Part shown: piece after piece, positions 59,337 to 64,000 of the stretch
How the letters are laid out: the number at the start of each line of letters is the position of its first letter
Numbering within the stretch: the first letter of the stretch is position 1
Assembly: GCA_932182025.1 (NCBI GenBank)
Contig: CAKNXK010000027.1
Coordinates: forward strand, 62,001-126,000
Length of the DNA stretch: 64,000 bases
Source: an uncultured Candidatus Melainabacteria bacterium
Lineage (GTDB): Bacteria > Cyanobacteriota > Vampirovibrionia > Gastranaerophilales > Gastranaerophilaceae
Direction: 5' to 3'
Made by a program: the position numbers and the translations under genes
Notes under the pieces: generated by a model
The model's input: the letters and a program-made list of their open reading frames with translations, nothing else
Told to the model about the DNA's origin: nothing
Database searches by the model: none

Positions 59337-60695
59337 CTATTTGAACTCTTTACCCATTCTTTTGTAGTAATCTTCAATAAAACCTGTATTAAATTTACCG
59401 CTCTTAAAGACTTCATCTTCAACAATTTGTTGATGGAAAGGTATTGTTGTTTTGATACCGCTTACAACGTATTCTTTCAAAGCCTGATACATTCTGCGTC
59501 TTGCTTGTTTTCTGTTTTCACCCCAACAAATCAATTTACCAATCATTGAATCATAATACGGAGGAATTGAATAACCTGCATAAACGTGAGAATCAACTCT
59601 TATACCAAAACCACCCGGTGCTAAATATCCGTCAATTTTACCAGGGCAAGGCATAAACCCGTTTTCTGCATCTTCAGCATTAATACGACACTCAATAGCG
59701 TGACCGCGTAAGCGAATATCATCTTGTGTATAACTTAGTTTTTCACCTGCAGCAACAAGTATTTGTTCTCTTACGATATCAACCTGAGAAATCATCTCTG
59801 TAACACAGTGTTCAACCTGAACACGAGTATTCATTTCCATAAAGTACCATTTGCCATCGTGGTCAAGTAAGAATTCGCAAGTACCTGCGCCTTCGTAATT
59901 AATAGCTTTAGCCGCTCTAACTGCAGCTGCACCCATTTCCTGACGTGTTTTTTCATCAATCGCTGGAGAAGGAGCTTCTTCTAATAATTTTTGGTGACGT
60001 CTTTGGATTGAGCAATCTCTTTCACCAAGGTGAATAACGTTTCCAAAAGAATCGCCTAAGATTTGAACCTCAATGTGACGAGGATTTTCAAGGAATTTTT
60101 CTGCATAAACTCCAGGGTTTCCAAAGAATTTTTGAGCCTCTTGCTGGCATAAGGTCATATTGTTTTCAAGCTCATCATCAGCGCGAACAATTCTCATTCC
60201 TTTTCCGCCGCCGCCTGCAGTAGCTTTAAGGATAATAGGATATCCTGCTTTGTGAGCAAATTCTCTAGCCTGTTCAACAGTTTCCAAAATGCCTGTGCCA
60301 GGGGTTACAGGAACATTGTTTTCAATCATTGTTCTGCGAGCAGTTGCTTTGTCACCCATTTTGCGCATAGATTCTGCTGTAGGTCCGATAAATTTAATAC
60401 CATGTTCGGTACAAATATCAACAAAATCAGCTCTTTCTGACATAAAACCATAACCCGGATGGATTGCATCACAACCTGTCATTAAAGCAGTTGATATAAT
60501 AGCAGGAATGCTCAAATAGCTTTCTGAACTTGGAGCCGGTCCGATACAATATGCATCTGTTGCAAGTCTTACGTGTAAAGAATTTGCATCAGCTTGTGAA
60601 TAAACCGCTACAGTTGGTATTCCCAACTCACGACAAGCTCTAATTACCCTAACCGCTATTTCGCCTCTATTTGCTATTAAAACCTTTTTAAACAT
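59337..60695 (-). CDS. accC: Biotin carboxylase subunit of acetyl-CoA carboxylase
   Basis: AccC carboxylates biotin on AccB with ATP and bicarbonate. The 452-residue protein begins FKKVLIANRGEIAVRVIRAC, has HPGYGFMSE, the ATP-grasp glycine loop KATAGGGGKGMR, EAPSPAI, and FMEMNTRVQVEHCVTE. The ATG at 60695 with AGGAAT upstream is the family start; the frame extends further without support. It is last in efp-accB-accC and is preceded by a terminator-like hairpin. Confidence 0.97.
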   Translation of the reverse strand: MFKKVLIANRGEIAVRVIRACRELGIPTVAVYSQADANSLHVRLATDAYCIGPAPSSESYLSIPAIISTALMTGCDAIHPGYGFMSERADFVDICTEHGIKFIGPTAESMRKMGDKATARRTMIENNVPVTPGTGILETVEQAREFAHKAGYPIILKATAGGGGKGMRIVRADDELENNMTLCQQEAQKFFGNPGVYAEKFLENPRHIEVQILGDSFGNVIHLGERDCSIQRRHQKLLEEAPSPAIDEKTRQEMGAAAVRAAKAINYEGAGTCEFLLDHDGKWYFMEMNTRVQVEHCVTEMISQVDIVREQILVAAGEKLSYTQDDIRLRGHAIECRINAEDAENGFMPCPGKIDGYLAPGGFGIRVDSHVYAGYSIPPYYDSMIGKLICWGENRKQARRRMYQALKEYVVSGIKTTIPFHQQIVEDEVFKSGKFNTGFIEDYYKRMGKEFK

Positions 60696-60707
60696 ATTCC
60701 TATTCCT

Positions 60708-60742
60708 TAAAAACAGCCTAAAGCACACATGCTTTAGGCTGT
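60708..60742 (-). terminator. Hairpin with T run between accB and accC
   Basis: A perfect 13-bp stem (60713-60725 with 60730-60742) and a 4-nt loop, followed on the minus strand by T5. It lies inside the operon, 9 nt after accB and 13 nt before the accC start, so it probably acts as a partial terminator. Confidence 0.75.
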
Positions 60743-60751
60743 AACATAACT

Positions 60752-61207
60752 CTATTCAACGTACATCAATACTTGTCCAAACTCAATTGGGTCACCGTTT
60801 TTAACACAAATTTGTGTAACTTTACCTGAGTGTTCAGACTTGATTTCGTTCATTAATTTCATTGCTTCGATAATACAAACAACATCGCCTTCAGAAATTG
60901 TTTTACCAACTTCTACAAATGCATCCGCATCTGGTGATGGAGCTGCATAGAAAGTACCTACCATAGGTGAAGTGATTGCTTTACCTTTTGGTTCAGCCTT
61001 TAGAGCTTCTACAGAAGCAGCCGGAGCTGACGCTTGAACAGGAGCTGCCACTGGTGCAGCAACTGCAGCAGGAGCAGCTGCAATAACTTCCGGTAAATCT
61101 TTTCTGATTGTAATTGCTTGTTCGCCGTCTTCAAGAGAAATCTCTGTTAAGCCGTTGTCAGCAATAATTTTAGCTATTTTTTCTATATAATCTGTATCAA
61201 ATTTCAT
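60752..61207 (-). CDS. accB: Biotin carboxyl carrier protein
   Basis: AccB carries the biotin that AccC carboxylates. The 151-residue protein has an N-terminal helix, an Ala/Pro-rich hinge (~50-75) and a biotinyl domain with CIIEAMKLMNEI, the lysine being the biotin site. The ATG at 61207 follows AAGGAG; an upstream start would add a poor extension. The gene starts 11 nt after efp. Confidence 0.96.
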   Translation of the reverse strand: MKFDTDYIEKIAKIIADNGLTEISLEDGEQAITIRKDLPEVIAAAPAAVAAPVAAPVQASAPAASVEALKAEPKGKAITSPMVGTFYAAPSPDADAFVEVGKTISEGDVVCIIEAMKLMNEIKSEHSGKVTQICVKNGDPIEFGQVLMYVE

Positions 61208-61218
61208 CCTTAATCTCC

Positions 61219-61776
61219 TTAGCATCTGTCTAAGTATTCGTTGCTTCTGGTGTCAACTCTGATTACATCTCCGTTTGATACGAAGAAAGGAACTTGAACA
61301 ACTGCACCTGTTTCTAATGTAGCTGGTTTTGTACCGCCTTGAGCAGTGTTTCCTTTTTCAGCAGGAGGTGTATCAACTACTTCTAATTCAACGTGAGCAG
61401 GAATATCAACACCGATAATTCTTGTATCGTGCATTAATACTTGAACAATCATGTTTTCTTTAAGGTATTTAACACCGTCACCAACTTGTGTTTCGGTTAA
61501 TTGTAACTGTTCGTAAGATTCAGTATCCATCATAACGAACTCTTTACCTTCTTTGTATAAATACTGCATTTCTTTACGGTTAAGCATAGCTTTAGCAACT
61601 TTTTCGCCAGCTCTGAATGTTTTTTCAATAACGTTTCCTGATTCAACGTTTTTAAGTTTTGTTCTTACAAACGCTGCACCTTTGCCCGGTTTAACGTGTA
61701 AAAATTCAACAACAGACCAAAGACCGTTGTCTAATTCAAGTGTCAAGCCATTCTTTAAATCGTTTACTGAAATCAT
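61219..61776 (-). CDS. efp: Elongation factor P
   Basis: EF-P relieves ribosome stalling at proline runs. The 185-residue protein has the KOW-like domain with KPGKGAAFVRTKLKN. Lys32 sits at the tip position that is modified in many bacteria, but no modification genes are visible. The C-terminal OB domain ends RVDTRSNEYLDRC. The start is the ATG at 61776 with GGAG 6 nt upstream. It heads the efp-accB-accC operon, a common pairing. Confidence 0.97.
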   Translation of the reverse strand: MISVNDLKNGLTLELDNGLWSVVEFLHVKPGKGAAFVRTKLKNVESGNVIEKTFRAGEKVAKAMLNRKEMQYLYKEGKEFVMMDTESYEQLQLTETQVGDGVKYLKENMIVQVLMHDTRIIGVDIPAHVELEVVDTPPAEKGNTAQGGTKPATLETGAVVQVPFFVSNGDVIRVDTRSNEYLDRC

Positions 61777-61903
61777 ATATACTCCTTTTTTAGTGTATAA
61801 CTGTCTATTTTCCTTGATATTATCATAAATAGTTTTTTTCAGCAAATATTTTATTAATCATCTATACAATTCACTTTTTTAATCTCCTATCTCAAAATAC
61901 AGT

Positions 61904-62470
61904 ATGCCTAAACATGTGTATAAAAAAAGGGATATAACTGATTTGATTTTGCTTGCGCAAAATGGCGAAACAAAAGCGCTTGAAGAACTTATTCGCCGTG
62001 TGCAAAAGCAGATATTTGCAATGTTTTCGCATCTTACTGATAAGAGAAATGATATTGCTGATTTGACTCAGGAAACTTTGCTTAAAATGGCAAAATCACT
62101 TCCTCAGTTAAAAGAACCAAAAACCTTTAAAACCTGGCTTAATCGTATTGTTACAAATGTTTTCTATGATTATGCAAGAAAAAACTCAAATAAACTTGTT
62201 GATTTTGATATGGAAAAGCTCAATGAAATCAAAGACAAAATCGGTTGTGAGCCCGGTGAAAAATGTTTATTTTCTGAAATAGAAAAACTTATAAAAGCTG
62301 CCTTGATGACACTTCCGCAAAACTTGAGAATAACGCTTGTGCTGCGTGAATACGAAGGATTAAGCTACGAAGATATTTCAAAAATTACAAATACAACGCT
62401 TGGTACCGTGAAATCGCGTATTTCACGTGCAAGACTAAAACTGCAAGAAGAATTACGTGAATTTATATAG
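61904..62470 (+). CDS. ECF-type sigma factor
   Basis: The 188-residue protein has sigma region 2 (ALEELIRRVQKQIFAMFSHL, DIADLTQETLLKMA, FKTWLNRIVTNVFYDYAR) and region 4 (LPQNLRITLVLREYEGLSYEDISKIT, LGTVKSRISRARLKLQEEL). This is an ECF sigma of the alternative type. It has no visible Shine-Dalgarno. The following gene, 15 nt later, encodes its likely anti-sigma factor. Confidence 0.92.
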   Translation: MPKHVYKKRDITDLILLAQNGETKALEELIRRVQKQIFAMFSHLTDKRNDIADLTQETLLKMAKSLPQLKEPKTFKTWLNRIVTNVFYDYARKNSNKLVDFDMEKLNEIKDKIGCEPGEKCLFSEIEKLIKAALMTLPQNLRITLVLREYEGLSYEDISKITNTTLGTVKSRISRARLKLQEELREFI

Positions 62471-62485
62471 AAAGGAAATCCTCAA

Positions 62486-63037
62486 ATGAAACTTACCTGC
62501 ACACAAATGGATGTATTAATATCTTTTTACATAGACGGAGACTTAAGCAAAGCTCTAAAAAACCAAGTAGAAGAACATTTGCGCGAGTGCCCGAACTGCC
62601 GCGCTAAATACGATATTATAAAATCAATGCTCGCTGATTTGAAAAACAGTTTTGATATGCAGGAAGAATATGCAACAAGCGAAGTTTCAAGTTCATGTAC
62701 TTCACAGCAATATAGATTATTCAAAAACAATCTTTCTGCTTATATAGATAACGAACTTGATAACGAAGACAATATTAAGATTAAAAAATTTACTATAAAT
62801 AATAAGAGTGCACGCAAAGCATTAGAAGATAGTTACAATATAAAAAAACTTATGAACGATTCTTTTCGCAAGACAAAATCCGATGCCAGACATGATTTTT
62901 CAAGAAGCGTATTAAAACAGCTTGAGCTTGAAGAAGAAGCGACATCAGGATTTCATCCTGCTATAAAATTACTAATAGCGTTTACTATTTCAGTTCTTGT
63001 TTTGACAACTATTATTCTGTTTTCTCTGAGTGTTTAA
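62486..63037 (+). CDS. Zinc-finger anti-sigma factor with a duplicated N-domain
   Basis: The 183-residue protein has an N-terminal ZAS domain (zf-HC2: EEHLRECPNCRAKYD, a His-x3-Cys-x2-Cys motif). A second similar stretch (~80-115, SAYIDNELDNEDNIKIKK) lacks the metal ligands. A C-terminal membrane helix follows (LLIAFTISVLVLTTIILFSL). It should hold the sigma factor inactive at the membrane until a signal leads to its release. AAAGGA precedes the ATG. Its 3' end overlaps convergent clpB by 26 nt. Confidence 0.88.
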   Translation: MKLTCTQMDVLISFYIDGDLSKALKNQVEEHLRECPNCRAKYDIIKSMLADLKNSFDMQEEYATSEVSSSCTSQQYRLFKNNLSAYIDNELDNEDNIKIKKFTINNKSARKALEDSYNIKKLMNDSFRKTKSDARHDFSRSVLKQLELEEEATSGFHPAIKLLIAFTISVLVLTTIILFSLSV

Positions 63038-64000
63038 ACTCTAACTCGTCATCCTTAACATCAATTATCAGATTGTCACCATCCGTGAATTTCTGTGCAA
63101 GGATAAGTTTTGATAACGGGTTTTCAACCAGTTGTCTGATTACACGCTTAAGCGGTCTTGCACCATAAATCGGATTAAATCCGCGTGTTGCAAGGAATTC
63201 TTTGGCATCATCAGTGATTTCAAATGTAATATTGTGTTCTTTAAGAAGCTTGCGTAAGTGTTCCATTTGAATATCTACAATCTTAGACAATTGCTGTAGA
63301 GTAAGCGCTTTGAAGAATATGGTTTCATCTACTCTGTTCAAGAATTCAGGTTTGAAACGTTCTCGCATAATTGCGTTTACTTTTTCTTTTGTTTCTTCAA
63401 AGTTGCTCATATTAATAGAGTCTTCAAGAATAATCTCACTTCCGATATTAGAAGTCATAATGATTACAGTGTTTTTAAAATCAACAGTTCTTCCTTTAGA
63501 ATCAGTCAATCTGCCGTCGTCAAAGATTTGAAGCATAATGTTGAATACATCAGGATGAGCTTTTTCGATTTCATCAAAAAGCACAACTGAATAAGGCTTA
63601 CGTCTAACAGCTTCTGTTAATTGACCGCCTTCTTCATAACCCACATATCCCGGAGGAGCACCAACCAAACGGGAAACATTGTGTTTCTCCATATATTCAG
63701 ACATATCAATACGAACAATCGCATCTTCGTCATTGAATAAGAATTCTGCAAGCGTCTTTGCTAATTCGGTTTTACCAACCCCTGTTGGTCCAAGGAAAAT
63801 AAATGTACCAATAGGACGTTTAGGGTCTTTCAAACCTGAACGTGCACGGCGGATTGCATCAGAAACCGTGTCTACTGCTTCATCCTGACCGATTAATCTT
63901 GCATGAAGTACATCTTCCATTTTAAGAAGTTTTTGCATTTCACTTTCAACAAGCTTAGTAACGGGAACTCCTGTCCATTTGCTGACTACAGCTGCAATAT
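63012..64000 (-). CDS. clpB: ATP-dependent disaggregase ClpB, C-terminal part (cut by window edge)
   Basis: The 329 visible residues cover the end of the middle region and the second AAA+ domain. They run from AAVVSKWTGVPVTKL and RLIGQDEAVDTVSDAIRRARSGL to Walker A GPTGVGKT, Walker B VVLFDEIEKAHPDVF, the sensor-1 IIMTSNIGS and the arginine finger FLNRVDE, then the D2 small domain with GARPLKRVIRQ. The frame is open past the edge. The combination of WTGVPV and the tail favours ClpB over ClpC, but the N-terminal half is missing. Confidence 0.9.
   Translation of the reverse strand, partial: IAAVVSKWTGVPVTKLVESEMQKLLKMEDVLHARLIGQDEAVDTVSDAIRRARSGLKDPKRPIGTFIFLGPTGVGKTELAKTLAEFLFNDEDAIVRIDMSEYMEKHNVSRLVGAPPGYVGYEEGGQLTEAVRRKPYSVVLFDEIEKAHPDVFNIMLQIFDDGRLTDSKGRTVDFKNTVIIMTSNIGSEIILEDSINMSNFEETKEKVNAIMRERFKPEFLNRVDETIFFKALTLQQLSKIVDIQMEHLRKLLKEHNITFEITDDAKEFLATRGFNPIYGARPLKRVIRQLVENPLSKLILAQKFTDGDNLIIDVKDDELEFKHSEKTE

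Overview
The window reads like a chromosome segment of a low-GC, fermentative, Gram-negative-type gut bacterium. The best guess is a Gastranaerophilales member (Vampirovibrionia or Melainabacteria, the non-photosynthetic sisters of Cyanobacteria). Supporting signs are strong A+T bias, diderm features (lipoproteins with Lgt, an AsmA-like protein), no photosynthesis genes, anaerobic functions (NrdG, ADP-forming acetyl-CoA synthetase) and several lineage-type hypothetical proteins with a short N-terminal phenylalanine motif. This placement is inference. No rRNA, tRNA, CRISPR array, prophage or insertion sequence was seen.

Layout. 1-5.9 kb: adk, a TPR protein, rpe, an HNH protein and an M16 peptidase. 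5.9-9.1 kb: a lipoprotein, glgA and a degenerate PurD-like protein. 9.1-11.6 kb (minus): eda, a KDG-type kinase and csaB in one operon. 11.6-20 kb: a CHASE2 adenylate cyclase, a membrane protein with three internal repeats, dnaK, a small LuxR-type regulator and uvrB. 20-22.4 kb: a disturbed block with a GT-D glycosyltransferase, an SGNH-like protein, a chimeric uvrB remnant and a 20-nt direct repeat. 22.4-30.8 kb: recA, acdAB, rsmG, a STAND-like NTPase with TPRs, and queA. 30.8-35.7 kb: serS, an Xre/AbrB pair, two lineage-type hypotheticals and two tiny-peptide loci. 35.7-41.6 kb: a PLP decarboxylase-fold enzyme and two metallopeptidases. 41.6-54.6 kb: lgt, a dehydrogenase, mazG, a parvulin, DMT transporters, plsY, an AsmA-like protein, nrdG, an acyl-CoA synthetase and a family 4 UDG. 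54.6-64 kb: a third tiny-peptide locus, adenine deaminase, a membrane metalloprotease, efp-accB-accC, an ECF sigma/anti-sigma pair and clpB running off the edge.

Main discovery candidate. Three unlinked intergenic loci (about 30.77-31.07, 35.40-35.67 and 54.67-54.92 kb) share one architecture. Each has a 24-31 residue hydrophobic peptide behind a strong AAAGGAG Shine-Dalgarno. Each has complementary sequences near the two ends of the predicted mRNA. Each has a convergent antisense promoter just beyond the 3' arm, and all three antisense promoters have a 16-bp spacer ending in AAATAAGT directly before the -10 hexamer. This is the layout expected of a type I toxin-antitoxin family, and I know of no named family that it matches.

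A second theme is expression style. At least seven genes (rpe, uvrB, the STAND gene, queA, the PLP decarboxylase-fold gene, mazG and the EamA transporter) have a -10 hexamer 6-7 nt before the ATG and no Shine-Dalgarno, which predicts leaderless mRNAs. queA and the STAND gene are divergent with overlapping promoters of this kind.
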